A stretch of DNA of 64,000 nucleotides from an uncultured Clostridia bacterium (GCA_949106495.1 CARYZD010000010.1:1-64000); one strand, 5' to 3'. Positions 7,668-17,348 are shown, counted from the stretch's first letter. The notes: generated by a model not told the origin, from the letters alone. Translations and numbers: made by a program.

Positions 7668-8246
7668 TTAAGTATAATTCTTATTTAGTTCATTACTATA
7701 GTTTTTACTATTTTTATTATTTTTCATTTCACTAAGTTTACTTTTTAATACAATAAATAAAATCTTAAATATACTTGGTAAGTTTTTTAAAATTGAAACA
7801 TATATTGTTGTATCAATTTTTAAGTCTATTACTTTTTGAGATACAAAAGTTGTATATCTAATATTTCTTAAATTAATACTGTTACCATTTTTAGCAAAAT
7901 ATAATGGTAAAATACTGTTTACTGCAGCAATTGAATAAGCATTTAATATTGGGTTATTTAAATTTAGTCCTAAGTCCATATCTAAGTCATGTACTTTTAT
8001 ACTTTTAAAAATTCTTGATACTATTTTTACTATTTCTTCTTTTTCCAAAGACTTTATTATTTGTCTTATAATCATAAAAACAGTATTAATTACCTGATTA
8101 TTACTTTTCTTCTCAGTATGAATCTTTCTTTCAAATTTAATTTTTTTAATTCTAATTACTCCAAATAAATATAAACCAATATAATTTTTATTTTGAATTG
8201 TATTATCATTTTTATTTTTTTCTATATATTTAATTTTTATTTTCAT
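7668..8246 (-). CDS. DUF2953 (YtfI-like) protein
   Basis: 192 residues from the ATG at 8246. An upstream in-frame TTG at 8306 was rejected because it lies in promoter-like sequence. The DLDMDLGLNLNNPILNAYSIAAVNSILPLYF stretch (mid-protein, near residues 86-116) is the DUF2953 signature, in which a short GL.DP...G hairpin precedes a hydrophobic helix. In Bacillus ytfI sits beside ytfJ and is a sporulation gene of unknown biochemistry. The C-terminus has a hydrophobic helix (about 155-172) and an Asn/Lys-rich tail. Confidence 0.75.
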   Translation of the reverse strand: MKIKIKYIEKNKNDNTIQNKNYIGLYLFGVIRIKKIKFERKIHTEKKSNNQVINTVFMIIRQIIKSLEKEEIVKIVSRIFKSIKVHDLDMDLGLNLNNPILNAYSIAAVNSILPLYFAKNGNSINLRNIRYTTFVSQKVIDLKIDTTIYVSILKNLPSIFKILFIVLKSKLSEMKNNKNSKNYSNELNKNYT

Positions 8247-8254
8247 ATTAACAC

Positions 8255-8280
8255 CACTAATATTATGTGTAATATTAGTG
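8255..8280. promoter_or_regulatory. Perfect inverted repeat, operator-like
   Basis: CACTAATATTA (8255-8265) and its exact complement (8270-8280), separated by TGTG. It sits just upstream of the DUF2953 start and 20 bases from the divergent promoter at 8300, so a dimeric repressor here could control both genes. Confidence 0.55.
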
Positions 8281-8299
8281 TATAATATATAATATATCT

Positions 8300-8328
8300 T
8301 TGACAAAACAAATAATATTTAGTATAAT
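8300..8328 (+). promoter_or_regulatory. Consensus SigA promoter
   Basis: TTGACA (8300-8305), 17-base spacer, TATAAT (8323-8328); a perfect match. It serves the PAP2-related gene with a very short leader. Confidence 0.85.
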
Positions 8329-8353
8329 TTTGTAGTATTGGAGGTATGATGAT

Positions 8354-9025
8354 ATGACTCTCATATTCGGAGATAATGTATACTACAATCTAATATTTTT
8401 TATTACTATAACAATTGTATTTACTTGGTTAATTACTCAAACTTTTAAAGTATTACTAAAATGTTGGATTGGAAAAAAATTCTCGTTTAAAATGTTTCTA
8501 GCTGATGGAGATTTCCCATCAACACATACAGCTCTTGTAACTTGTAGTGTAATTTTAATATTATTTTTAAATGCTTGCAGTTTTAGTATTGAAGATATTT
8601 CTATAGTATCACAATATAATAGTGCAAAAGATTTTCTTATTATATTAACTCTTGCAGCAATTGTTATTAGAGATGCAATGGGACAAAGACATAGACAAGA
8701 TAATACAAATAAAAATTTAAAAACACTTAAAGATTATATACAAGGAATGGGAATAGAAAGAAATGTAATTGAACATATTGATGCTACTTTCCAATCTATA
8801 GATAATGAGGCAATAAAAAGAGTAGGACATTTAAAGCATGAAGTATATGGTGGTATGATAATGGGTGCTCTATGTGCTTTATATCCAATTATATTTTTCT
8901 TCAATAGATATGATTGGCTAGCGTTTGCTATTACTTTAACAGTTATATATTTTGGAGCAATAATGGTATTTCTTAAATTAAAACCAGTAGTAATTAAAAA
9001 GATTACATATAAAAAGAAAAAATAA
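8354..9025 (+). CDS. Divergent PAP2 family (DUF212, YuiD-like) membrane protein
   Basis: 223 residues, GGAGGT 9 bases before ATG. Four or five membrane segments (about 10-32, 58-78, 95-108, 170-190, 193-212). DGDFPSTHTALVT (about 51-63) matches the DUF212 form of the acid phosphatase motif, and IRDAMGQRHRQ (about 112-122) and HEVYGGMIMGA (about 162-172) supply the other conserved Arg and His positions. The family is related to lipid phosphatases and vanadium haloperoxidases; substrate unknown. Confidence 0.85.
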   Translation: MTLIFGDNVYYNLIFFITITIVFTWLITQTFKVLLKCWIGKKFSFKMFLADGDFPSTHTALVTCSVILILFLNACSFSIEDISIVSQYNSAKDFLIILTLAAIVIRDAMGQRHRQDNTNKNLKTLKDYIQGMGIERNVIEHIDATFQSIDNEAIKRVGHLKHEVYGGMIMGALCALYPIIFFFNRYDWLAFAITLTVIYFGAIMVFLKLKPVVIKKITYKKKK

Positions 9026-9035
9026 TATAAAAATT

Positions 9036-9064
9036 AAGACAGAGAAAAAATCTCTGTCTTTTAA
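9036..9064 (+). terminator. Terminator
   Basis: A 10-bp perfect stem (9036-9045 with 9051-9060), A5 loop, and a following T-rich tail. It may also act on the minus strand for the gene ending at 9072. Confidence 0.75.
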
Positions 9065-9071
9065 TATATCA

Positions 9072-9737
9072 TTATAATTCTGATGATATTAAATGTGTTA
9101 TGCCATCACTTGTAATAGCTCCAACACATGGAATAATTTTTCCTGTTGCTCCAGTATAACTTAATCTTTTCAAAGCAACAACATTAATTAAATTATAATC
9201 TTTTATTTCTAATTCTGTATTTTCATTATCATTGTAACTTATAAATGTATATTTTATTGTCCCATCATCTAATAAAAACAATACAAAATTTGCACCATTA
9301 TATCCAGGTGATTGATATGCGACATCTACTATATTAGCTTTATCTGATAAATTATATTTTCTTCCTTTATAATTAATTTGTGCTCCTAAATCGCCTGCTG
9401 GTCCTATCATATAATTAAAACTATTATCGTCCTCGTAAGTATAATTTCCTATTTCTTTTATATTAGTTGGTTTTGCACTTTCTCTTGCCGAAGTATCTAC
9501 TTTACTACTATCAAATTTAGGTATAGATAAAACTTCTACAACTTGATTCCCTTCATTTTCAGTATTTGAACTATTTTGATCATTTATTACTTGTTCATTT
9601 TTTAAAATATCAACTTGTGAATTTAAAGCATTTACTTCATCTTTTGTTTTAAAATACTCATAACCAAAATAAAAAGATAAAGCTCCTAAAAATATAATTA
9701 TAACTAATAAAATTACTAACGTTATTTTACTTTTCAT
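9072..9737 (-). CDS. Membrane-anchored extracellular protein, unknown
   Basis: 221 residues. N-terminal membrane segment (about 5-28), then a short heptad-like stretch (about 32-52) and an Asn/Ser/Glu linker. A C-terminal domain (about 75-221) is rich in Gly, Tyr and Asn with alternating strands (for example YKGRKYNLSDKANIVDVAYQ). I recognise no family. GGAGGG precedes the start. Probably exported and tethered by its N-terminus. Confidence 0.7.
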   Translation of the reverse strand: MKSKITLVILLVIIIFLGALSFYFGYEYFKTKDEVNALNSQVDILKNEQVINDQNSSNTENEGNQVVEVLSIPKFDSSKVDTSARESAKPTNIKEIGNYTYEDDNSFNYMIGPAGDLGAQINYKGRKYNLSDKANIVDVAYQSPGYNGANFVLFLLDDGTIKYTFISYNDNENTELEIKDYNLINVVALKRLSYTGATGKIIPCVGAITSDGITHLISSEL

Positions 9738-9802
9738 ATAAATTCCCTCCTAAATAATTTATAATCTTTTAAATATAGTTTAATTTTTAGTAAAGTAAGC
9801 TT

Positions 9803-11866
9803 TTACCAAGCTCCTCCACCACCTCCACCAGCACCTCGTCCAGCTGAGCCTCCACCAGTAGATGTATTTTCTCTTCTACTACTTGAAGAACTACTAGAGC
9901 TACTAGATGATGACGAAGAAGATGAAGAAGACGAATATGTTATTTTAGGTTTTGAATTATTAGCAGAACTAATTGTATTATTTAAAACTTTAGTTACACT
10001 TACAAATTCAAAACTATCTTCTCTTTCTGCTTTATACCATTCTGGTGATGACATATTTATTGTTGTAAATTTGCTTATCCATTTATCTGATACACCTAAT
10101 ACATATGTATATGGTAATATATCATAAAAGTATGTAGGATGTTCTTCTACTAATCTTTCAAGCTCTTCTTTTCTTGCATTTTCTAAAAATCTTTTAAATC
10201 CTAGTATTTTTCCTAAATATTTTTTACCATATTCTGTTCTTTTTTCTATATTAATTGGAAAAAATATTGTTGCTATCAATGATATAGATCCTAGTAATGT
10301 ATAAATCCAATATGTAGGCTCTAAATACATTTCTCTTGTTGCCAAAAATATAATTGTCATGAATATTTCTGCAAAAGCAAAAAATATTCCTAATCTAATC
10401 CATAATTTTCCACTAAAATCTATTTTAGAATTATATTTACCACTCTTTGTTGCAGTAGTAACTATAATACCTTTTCTTTTTGTAACTTTAGCATTTATTC
10501 CAATAGCTAAAATAATGCATGTAATAATATTAAATATCCATAAAGCTATAACACCTTCTTCATTGCTACAACAATGTGCAATTGTAAATAATAAACTAAA
10601 ACCAATAACTATTGCTGGCAATAATCTTAAACGTCTTTTTAATTTACTTTCTTGTATTATTATTTTTTCTCTATTATCTTTTCCATTTATATCATTATGT
10701 ATTTTATATTCTACATTATAAAAAGATTCAGATAACTCTTCCTTTGTGATTTCATCTTTCTTTTCAAATAATCCTTCAAATACTTCTTTTTCATATTTAT
10801 TTTCTCCATCATAATTTTTAAGTTTTATTATCTTAAAATCATCTTTATCCTCTTCAATTTTTAAATAACCTTTATTAGCTAAATATATAATCAATGACGT
10901 AATATCAATAATACTTACTCTTCCTTTATGTATAAACCCTAACTCTAAACTATTCAAATTATCTGGTGGATAAAATTCTACTGTTTCTATAATATTTTGT
11001 TTAGATTTCCATATATACCAAAATATAAATGGTACTGCTACACAAGCAAGATAACCTAAAACAATTGAAAGCTCAACATTATTGGCTATTGCAGTTATAA
11101 TAGCTGATACAAAATATACTAAATTTATCCATAAATCTTCCCAAAAATCTAACTTAAAATATCCATCAGGTAATTCAAGTCTTATAGTAAGTGCCTCTCT
11201 TGGTTGAAGTATTTGTATAAACTCTCCAATAATTGTATTTCCATCTATTTCATAAAAAATCTTATCTGTTTCAATAGAATCTAGTATTCCATGGGTAAAT
11301 CCTAATTTTTCTTCATTGAATTCTTTAGGCATTTGTATTTTAAAAGTTACTTTATCTATTGGAGCATTCCATCCTGTACCAATAATATTATAAAATAATT
11401 CATCAAATTCTTTACTATTATCTCCACTTAATTTATATGAATATTTTATAATATATTGTTTATCTCCTATTTCATACTTATTAGGATTTCCTATCTTTAT
11501 ATATTTATTACTATTTTGAACTGATTCACTATACATCTCATTTACACTTAAATTTGATATAGTCCCTCTATACTTTAAACTTGAACCATCTTCTCTATCA
11601 ATCGTACCAAATAATGGTATTTCTCTAAATATCCCATGACTTTTATCATTAAAATATACATCTATAGTTTCTGTTATATTCAAAACATGATTTTCTGTTA
11701 CTTGTATATCTACATCATAATTTTTTATATAATATGTATAGCTTATATGTCTTCCCTCATTATTTACACTTTCAGATGTACTATTTAAATCTTGTACTGC
11801 AAATATATTAGATGTAAATATAGTCATTAAAACTAAAAATATAATAAAGTTTAAAACTTTTTTCAT
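9803..11866 (-). CDS. DUF2207 membrane protein
   Basis: 687 residues. Signal peptide (1-23), then an extracellular beta-rich DUF2207 domain (about 45-235) with the characteristic GIFREIPLFG and YKLSGDN...FYNIIGTGWNAPID stretches. A membrane segment follows near 250-285, then a cytoplasmic winged-helix-like part (about 295-400), further membrane segments (about 412-460 and 490-540), and a C-terminus of about 19 consecutive serines ending in a glycine-rich tail with terminal AW. Function unknown. It shares one base with the lemA stop codon, a pairing common in bacteria. Confidence 0.88.
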   Translation of the reverse strand: MKKVLNFIIFLVLMTIFTSNIFAVQDLNSTSESVNNEGRHISYTYYIKNYDVDIQVTENHVLNITETIDVYFNDKSHGIFREIPLFGTIDREDGSSLKYRGTISNLSVNEMYSESVQNSNKYIKIGNPNKYEIGDKQYIIKYSYKLSGDNSKEFDELFYNIIGTGWNAPIDKVTFKIQMPKEFNEEKLGFTHGILDSIETDKIFYEIDGNTIIGEFIQILQPREALTIRLELPDGYFKLDFWEDLWINLVYFVSAIITAIANNVELSIVLGYLACVAVPFIFWYIWKSKQNIIETVEFYPPDNLNSLELGFIHKGRVSIIDITSLIIYLANKGYLKIEEDKDDFKIIKLKNYDGENKYEKEVFEGLFEKKDEITKEELSESFYNVEYKIHNDINGKDNREKIIIQESKLKRRLRLLPAIVIGFSLLFTIAHCCSNEEGVIALWIFNIITCIILAIGINAKVTKRKGIIVTTATKSGKYNSKIDFSGKLWIRLGIFFAFAEIFMTIIFLATREMYLEPTYWIYTLLGSISLIATIFFPINIEKRTEYGKKYLGKILGFKRFLENARKEELERLVEEHPTYFYDILPYTYVLGVSDKWISKFTTINMSSPEWYKAEREDSFEFVSVTKVLNNTISSANNSKPKITYSSSSSSSSSSSSSSSSSSSRRENTSTGGGSAGRGAGGGGGGAW

Positions 11867-12411
11867 TATAATTCCACCTTTATATTTTCCTTTTCATAAT
11901 CTTTTGCTTCAAACATTTTTTCTTCTTTAAATCCAAAAATGCTAGCAATTAAATTATTTGGAAATTTTAAAATATCAATATTATAATTTTTTACTGTTCC
12001 ATTGTAATATTTTCTTGAATTTTCAATATCGTTTTCTACTTGAACTAATTCTTTACTTAAATTAACAAAATTTTCACTTGCTTTTAAATCTGGATAAGAC
12101 TCAGAAAGTATCATTATTTTAGATATTTGAGAAGCTATTTCCTCTCCTTTTTGTATTTTTTCACCATTGTTCATATTTTCATATTTTGAATTTCTAAGTT
12201 TAACTATTTCTTCTAAAGTTTCTTGTTCATGCTTTGTATACCCTTTTACACATTCAACAAGATTTGGAACTAAATCCCATCTCTTTTTCAAATACACGTC
12301 CATTGTTGAAAAAGCCTCTTTAACTAAATTTTTTGAAGCTACTAGTCTGTTATATGTTAATAATACAAATAACAAAATAATAACTATAAATACAATTATT
12401 CCATAAACCAT
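11866..12411 (-). CDS. lemA: LemA family protein
   Basis: 181 residues. One N-terminal membrane segment (about 3-20) is followed by the LemA helical bundle: YNRLVASKNLVKEAFSTMDVYLKKRWDLVPNLVE (about 20-53), then KASENFVNLSKELVQVENDIENSRKYYN, and a FPNNLIASIFGF motif near the end. LemA proteins are membrane-anchored scaffolds of uncertain role. The gene overlaps the DUF2207 gene by one base, so the two are coupled. Confidence 0.93.
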   Translation of the reverse strand: MVYGIIVFIVIILLFVLLTYNRLVASKNLVKEAFSTMDVYLKKRWDLVPNLVECVKGYTKHEQETLEEIVKLRNSKYENMNNGEKIQKGEEIASQISKIMILSESYPDLKASENFVNLSKELVQVENDIENSRKYYNGTVKNYNIDILKFPNNLIASIFGFKEEKMFEAKDYEKENIKVEL

Positions 12412-12589
12412 GTTTTACCTCCTACAATTTACTAAATATAATTATTCCAAATATACATTAGCATAAATATATATTTAAGTAAATATTTAGAATTTTAATA
12501 CTACTATTAAATAAAATGAGTATTTTCAATACTTTCAGTAATATTATCTTTTAAGTTTTTATTTTATTTCATATTTATTTCAAATACAA

Positions 12590-12627
12590 AAAAAGCTTAG
12601 TAAATTCATAATCTACTAAGCTTTTTT
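12590..12627 (-). terminator. Terminator after obg
   Basis: A 13-bp stem (12590-12602 with 12614-12626) with A and T runs on both flanks. It lies 3 bases from the obg stop and is oriented for the trpS-obg transcript. Confidence 0.75.
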
Positions 12628-12629
12628 AA

Positions 12630-13916
12630 TTATTCACTATATTCTAATTGGTAACCTTCAATTTCAATAAAGTCTCCTTCTTGAATACCCATTTCTTTTA
12701 ATTTATCCATTACGCCTATTTGCTTTAATACTTTTTGCATATATTGACGCGATTCAATATCAAAAACATTAACTTTACTCATAAGTCTTTCAATTGGTGC
12801 ACCAGTAATAATATAGTATAAACCATCTTTTCTGTATTCTGTTTGAATATTCCATTCTTGGTCTACTATTTCATCTTCAATACCATACATTTCATCTATT
12901 TCAACTATATCTTCTTTTGGTATAGTCTTTAATTCTTGTGCTACATATTCTATAAGTTCATCTATACCTTCTCTTGTTGCGGCAGAAATTTTAAATAATT
13001 TTAAGTTTTGTTTTTTGCAAAGTTCTTCAACTTCATTTATTAAAGTCTCATCATTTGCAATATCCATTTTGTTAGCTACAATAATTTGCTTTTTAGATGC
13101 AAGTATTTGACTGTAATTTTTTAATTCATCATTTATCTTATTAAAATCTTCTACTGGATTTCTTCCCTCAGAACCGGCAACATCTAATACATGAAGTAAT
13201 AATCTAGTTCTTTCAACATGCTTTAAAAATTGAATTCCAAGACCTACACCATCACTTGCTCCCTCAATTATACCAGGGATATCTGCCATAACAAAAGGTT
13301 CCCCTGTTTTAGGACTAACAACACCAAGGGCTGGGTCTAAAGTAGTGAAATGATAGTTTGCAATTTTAGGTTTTGCTGATGAAACCATAGAAATTAGAGT
13401 AGATTTTCCTACGTTTGGAAATCCTACAAGTCCTACATCTGCAAGCATTTTTAATTCTAATTCAAGATTTTTCTCTGCACCTTTTCTTCCTTGTTCTGCA
13501 AAGTTTGGTACTTGTCTTGTTGGAGTGGCAAAATGAGTATTTCCTCTTCCACCTCTTCCACCTTTTGCAATTAAAAACTCTTGTCCTTCTTCAGATAAAT
13601 CTGCAACAACTACATCTTTATCTATATCTCTTACAATTGTTCCTTTTGGTACAGAAATATATAAATTCTGCCCAGATTTCCCTATTCTTCTTGCACCTTC
13701 GCCTCTTTTACCATCTTCTGCTTTAAATTTTTTCTTATATTTAAAATCTAATAATGTACTAGTGTTATTATCTACTTTAAGGTAAATACTTCCACCTCTT
13801 CCACCGTCTCCACCGTCTGGTCCACCTGCAGCAACATATTTTTCTCTTCTAAAACTTACTGCTCCATCTCCACCATCTCCAGCTTTAACAGATATTTTTA
13901 CATAATCTATAACCAT
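12630..13916 (-). CDS. obg: GTPase Obg (CgtA)
   Basis: 428 residues, the normal length. The glycine-rich Obg fold (1-157) is followed by a G domain with P-loop GFPNVGKST (about 165-173), G3 DIPG, and NKMD (about 282-285). The C-terminal OCT domain (about 345-428) has the EWNIQTEYRKDGLYYI stretch. Obg acts in 50S maturation, and in Bacillus in stress and sporulation signalling. It starts 9 bases after trpS, so trpS and obg form an operon. Confidence 0.97.
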   Translation of the reverse strand: MVIDYVKISVKAGDGGDGAVSFRREKYVAAGGPDGGDGGRGGSIYLKVDNNTSTLLDFKYKKKFKAEDGKRGEGARRIGKSGQNLYISVPKGTIVRDIDKDVVVADLSEEGQEFLIAKGGRGGRGNTHFATPTRQVPNFAEQGRKGAEKNLELELKMLADVGLVGFPNVGKSTLISMVSSAKPKIANYHFTTLDPALGVVSPKTGEPFVMADIPGIIEGASDGVGLGIQFLKHVERTRLLLHVLDVAGSEGRNPVEDFNKINDELKNYSQILASKKQIIVANKMDIANDETLINEVEELCKKQNLKLFKISAATREGIDELIEYVAQELKTIPKEDIVEIDEMYGIEDEIVDQEWNIQTEYRKDGLYYIITGAPIERLMSKVNVFDIESRQYMQKVLKQIGVMDKLKEMGIQEGDFIEIEGYQLEYSE

Positions 13917-13925
13917 TTTTTTCTC

Positions 13926-14942
13926 CTATTTTTCAAAATAATTTATCTTTATTGCTTTTTTTACTTTATCCATTGTTTCTTCTGCTTTATTCTTTGCAAT
14001 TTTAGTTCCATTTTTTAGTATTTCATCTACTTTATCTGGATTTTCTTCATAATATCTTCTTCTTTCCTTTATTGGTTGTAAGAAGTTTATCATATTTTTT
14101 GCAAGTTCCCTTTTACAATTTATACATCCTCTTGTTCCTGCTTTACATTCTGATGTAATAGTGTCTAAATTATCTTTACTTACAAGTTTATGATAATAAT
14201 GTACCATACATATATCTGGATTTGCAGGGTCATCTTTATGTATTTTTTCTGGGTCAGTTTTTGCTTCCATAACCTTTTTAGTAATAGTATCTTCACTATC
14301 TACTAAAAATATAGCATTTCCTAAACTTTTTCCCATTTTTTCATTTCCATCAAGACCTTTAAGTCTTGGTATACTAGACAATAAATGCTCTGGTTCTTTT
14401 AATGTTTCACCATATATTGAATTAAATTTTCTAACAATTTCTCTTGCTTGTTCAATTAATGGTAATTGGTCTTCTCCAACTGGAACTAAAGTCCCACCAA
14501 GAGCAGTTATATCTGCTGCTTGACTTACTGGATAACCTAAGAATCCATAAGTTACACTTTCTCCACCTTGACCAAATAATTCTTTCTTTTGTGAAATTTC
14601 TGTTTTTATTGTTGGATTTCTTTCAAGTCTTGCAACTGTAACTAAGTTTGAATAATATATAGTAAGCTCCGCTATTTCTGGAATCATTGATTGAATAAAT
14701 ATTGTAGCTTTATTTGGATCTATTCCACACGCAAGTAAATCTAAAGTTAATTCTCTAACATTTTTTCTAACTTTATCTGGATTATTAAAATTATCTGTTA
14801 ATGCTTGCACATCTGCAATCTCAATAAATTCATTATATTCTTCTTGAGATTTAACCCAGTTACCTACAGCTCCGAAATAATGTCCTAAATGTAAATTTCC
14901 AGTAGGTCTAATACCAGTTAAAATAATTTTTTTCTTCTCCAT
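13926..14942 (-). CDS. trpS: Tryptophanyl-tRNA synthetase
   Basis: 338 residues, normal for TrpRS. Class I signatures: TGIRPTGNLHLGHYFGA (about 9-25, HIGH motif) and KMGKSLGN (about 202-209, KMSKS motif). Charges tRNA-Trp in the cytosol. An insert with CKAGTRGCINCKREL (about 264-278) adds three cysteines near the anticodon-binding region. The upstream leader shows no T-box signature (no AGGGTGG on the coding strand), so control by uncharged tRNA is not supported here. Confidence 0.97.
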   Translation of the reverse strand: MEKKKIILTGIRPTGNLHLGHYFGAVGNWVKSQEEYNEFIEIADVQALTDNFNNPDKVRKNVRELTLDLLACGIDPNKATIFIQSMIPEIAELTIYYSNLVTVARLERNPTIKTEISQKKELFGQGGESVTYGFLGYPVSQAADITALGGTLVPVGEDQLPLIEQAREIVRKFNSIYGETLKEPEHLLSSIPRLKGLDGNEKMGKSLGNAIFLVDSEDTITKKVMEAKTDPEKIHKDDPANPDICMVHYYHKLVSKDNLDTITSECKAGTRGCINCKRELAKNMINFLQPIKERRRYYEENPDKVDEILKNGTKIAKNKAEETMDKVKKAIKINYFEK

Positions 14943-15068
14943 AATTTCTTCACCTCACGATATTAATACATTATACAATAAATAATAAAAAAAATCCACA
15001 AAATTTATACATTTTGTTTAATTTTATGTATACTTTTACATAATATTTCTTTAATTTTATAATTTTTC

Positions 15069-15097
15069 TTGACTATGAAACAATAGCAATATATAAT
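15069..15097 (+). promoter_or_regulatory. SigA promoter
   Basis: TTGACT (15069-15074), 17-base spacer, TATAAT (15092-15097). It would give a leader of about 90 bases before the MBL gene. Confidence 0.8.
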
Positions 15098-15196
15098 AAG
15101 GGTATAAGTGAGTATTTATAAAATAATGACTATTATTTTTAGCCTAAAAAAGATAATTATTTTATATAATAAATTTAAAATAAGGAGGAGTTTTTT

Positions 15197-16680
15197 ATGA
15201 GTAAAAATAATAAAGCAGATATGTATTTAGACATGATTGCACTTCATAAGGAAGTAACTGGCTCATGTATTCTTTGTAAGGTGAGGTTACCCAATAGAGA
15301 AACATTAAAATTTATTGTAGACTGTGGTTTATTTCAAGAAGAAAAATATAATTTTTCAAATTACTCTTTTCCATTTGAACCATCAGAAATTGATTTTGCT
15401 CTTGTGACACATACTCACATTGACCATATAGGTAGAATACCAAAACTATATAAAGATGGATTTAAAGGAAAAACTTATACAAACCTACTAGCTGCAGAAT
15501 TAATGCCAATTGCTCTAAATAATACTGCTGAAATATTATCTTCAAATATTCAAAAAAATTCAAAGAAAAAAGTAATTGTTGATTCTTCAATTCCGGTATT
15601 TGATACTTCTAAGCCTTTATTTGATAATGAAGATGTAGCAAATGCAATGGAAAATGTTGTAGGAATAGACTTTAATAAAACATTTAGGATAAATGACCAT
15701 GTTAATGTAACTTTTTTTATGAACCGGTCATACAGTAGGTTCTTCATGTATACTAGTAACTATACATTATAAAGGTCAAGAACCAATAAATATGTTATTT
15801 ACTGGTGATTACGCTAGTTCAAATTCATTTTTTAATGTTGAAGATATCCCAGATAAATTTAAAAATTTATCTATAAATCTTGTTACCGAATCAACTTATG
15901 GTACTACTAGCAAAAAAGAAATAAAACACAATTTTAATGACTTAGTAATTAACTCAATAAAAAATAAAGAAACATTAATTATTACTCTTTTTGCTTTTGG
16001 AAGAATGCAAGAAATTAAATATGTACTAAAAAAATTACAAGATGATAAACTATTAAATAAAGATATTAAAATATACTCAGATGGAAAACTAGCTCATGAA
16101 TATGATAATTTTTATATCTCACACAGTGATAAGTTCTGTATAAAAGACTTTATGCCCAAAAATATAACACCTGTAAATGGATTTGAGCAAAGAAATAGTA
16201 TTCTAGCAGATAGAGACTGTAAAATTATTTTAACAACTTCTGGAATGGGCAATTATGGACCAGCACAGGTATATTTACCATATTATATCTCTAATCCTAA
16301 ATGTACAGTTATATTTGGTGGATATACTGCTGAAAACACTCTTGGTAGAAAACTTCAAGAAGTTGAAGAACGGTGAATTATTTAATTTAAATGGTATTAT
16401 GACAAAGAAAAAAGCTAAAGTACACTCAACTAACGAATTTTCTAGTCACGCTAAACAAGAAGACTTACTAGACTTAATGAGAAAATTCCCAAATTTAAAG
16501 TCTGTATCAATAAATCATGGTGAAACAAATGTTAAAGAAGCATTTGCAAAAAAAGTAATTAACGATATAAATCCTAAAAAAGTATCAATACTTGGACCAG
16601 AAAATTATATACGTTTTAGTGGTTATGGCATAATGAAGTCATTTGTAGCAACTGATTTAAATTTTAATATAACTAATTAA
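15197..16680 (+). CDS. Metallo-beta-lactamase/beta-CASP protein with two +1 frameshifts at CGG
   Basis: Strong AAGGAGGAG start. Three overlapping frames make one 493-residue protein if C15725 and C16371 are skipped: residues 1-176, 177-391 and 392-493. MBL motif HTHIDHIGR (about 73-81) is in the first part. GHTVGSS, the motif 3 histidine loop, begins exactly at shift 1, and FTGDYASS follows. The beta-CASP domain and ENTLGRKLQ are in the second part, and FSSHAKQEDL and VSINHGE in the third. Family members are RNA nucleases (RNase J/CPSF73-like, YSH1 type) or related hydrolases; substrate inferred only. The motifs are intact on both sides of each shift, which argues against a decayed pseudogene. 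Confidence 0.85.
15725..15727 (+). other. Candidate +1 frameshift site: AAC-C-GGT
   Basis: In-frame CGG (codon 177). Skipping C15725 gives GGT CAT ACA, the conserved Gly-His-Thr of the MBL active site. The zero frame stops at 15770-15772. Confidence 0.8.
16371..16373 (+). other. Candidate +1 frameshift site: GAA-C-GGT
   Basis: In-frame CGG immediately followed in the zero frame by TGA (16374-16376). Skipping C16371 gives GGT GAA TTA and leads into the C-terminal beta-CASP motifs. Confidence 0.8.
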
Positions 16681-16686
16681 AATACA

Positions 16687-16716
16687 AAAAAGATGGAATA
16701 TTTTTTCCATCTTTTA
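16687..16716. terminator. Terminator between convergent genes
   Basis: Stem 16688-16698 with 16705-16715, A and T runs on both flanks; can serve the MBL gene and the gene ending at 16722. Confidence 0.75.
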
Positions 16717-16721
16717 TATTT

Positions 16722-17348
16722 TTAATATGGTAGTATTTCTATAGTCTTCTCTTTAGACCATATTTCATTTCTTGCTATTAATCTAAATCTTTTTCCCTTA
16801 GATTTTAAATATGCTGCAAAAAGTCTTATAAAGTTCTTATATTCTATAAATCCTTTTATTAAATGGTTGTTATTTAAGTATATAACTACATTCTCTTTTG
16901 CAAGTTTTGATTCATACTTTTTGTAAAAATATAGTATTTTGTTTTTTATTTTATGTATTTCATCTGATTCATCAAAATAATTTGTATTCTCTATAAATTC
17001 TTCAATAATTGTTTTATGTTTATTTCCAACTCCTTTATACGTTCCATCTAAAAGATATGCATTAATTAATAAAGTATATTGCGCTATATCTTTATATTTA
17101 CATTCTTTCGATTTCAAATAATTTGGAAATAAATATACACCTTTAAGAATACTAGCCATTATTTTATCCTTTTCTTCACTAGTAAGATTAACTTTAGGAA
17201 AATTATATATTTTAATCTCATTTCTATCATGATTAAAATAAACATCTCCTTCTATTTCATGGTCTTCATCATAAACTGAATCCTTATATAAGAAAATCTT
17301 TTGATGACTTTCAAAAAACTCCACACTACAACTATCCTTTTTAAACAT
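16722..17348 (-). CDS. Hypothetical cytoplasmic protein
   Basis: 208 residues, no signal peptide or membrane segment. The N-terminal third is beta-rich (FESHQKIFLYKDSVYDEDHE), the middle alpha-helical (KDIAQYTLLINAYLLDG), and the C-terminal part Lys-rich with a final KEKTIEILPY. I recognise no family. A good GGAGAGAGG ribosome binding site precedes the start. It lies alone between the MBL gene and rpmA. Confidence 0.65.
   Translation of the reverse strand: MFKKDSCSVEFFESHQKIFLYKDSVYDEDHEIEGDVYFNHDRNEIKIYNFPKVNLTSEEKDKIMASILKGVYLFPNYLKSKECKYKDIAQYTLLINAYLLDGTYKGVGNKHKTIIEEFIENTNYFDESDEIHKIKNKILYFYKKYESKLAKENVVIYLNNNHLIKGFIEYKNFIRLFAAYLKSKGKRFRLIARNEIWSKEKTIEILPY

Noticed and set aside
14943..15068. 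T-box riboswitch upstream of trpS
   Set aside because: No AGGGTGG-type T-box sequence or specifier hairpin on the minus strand.
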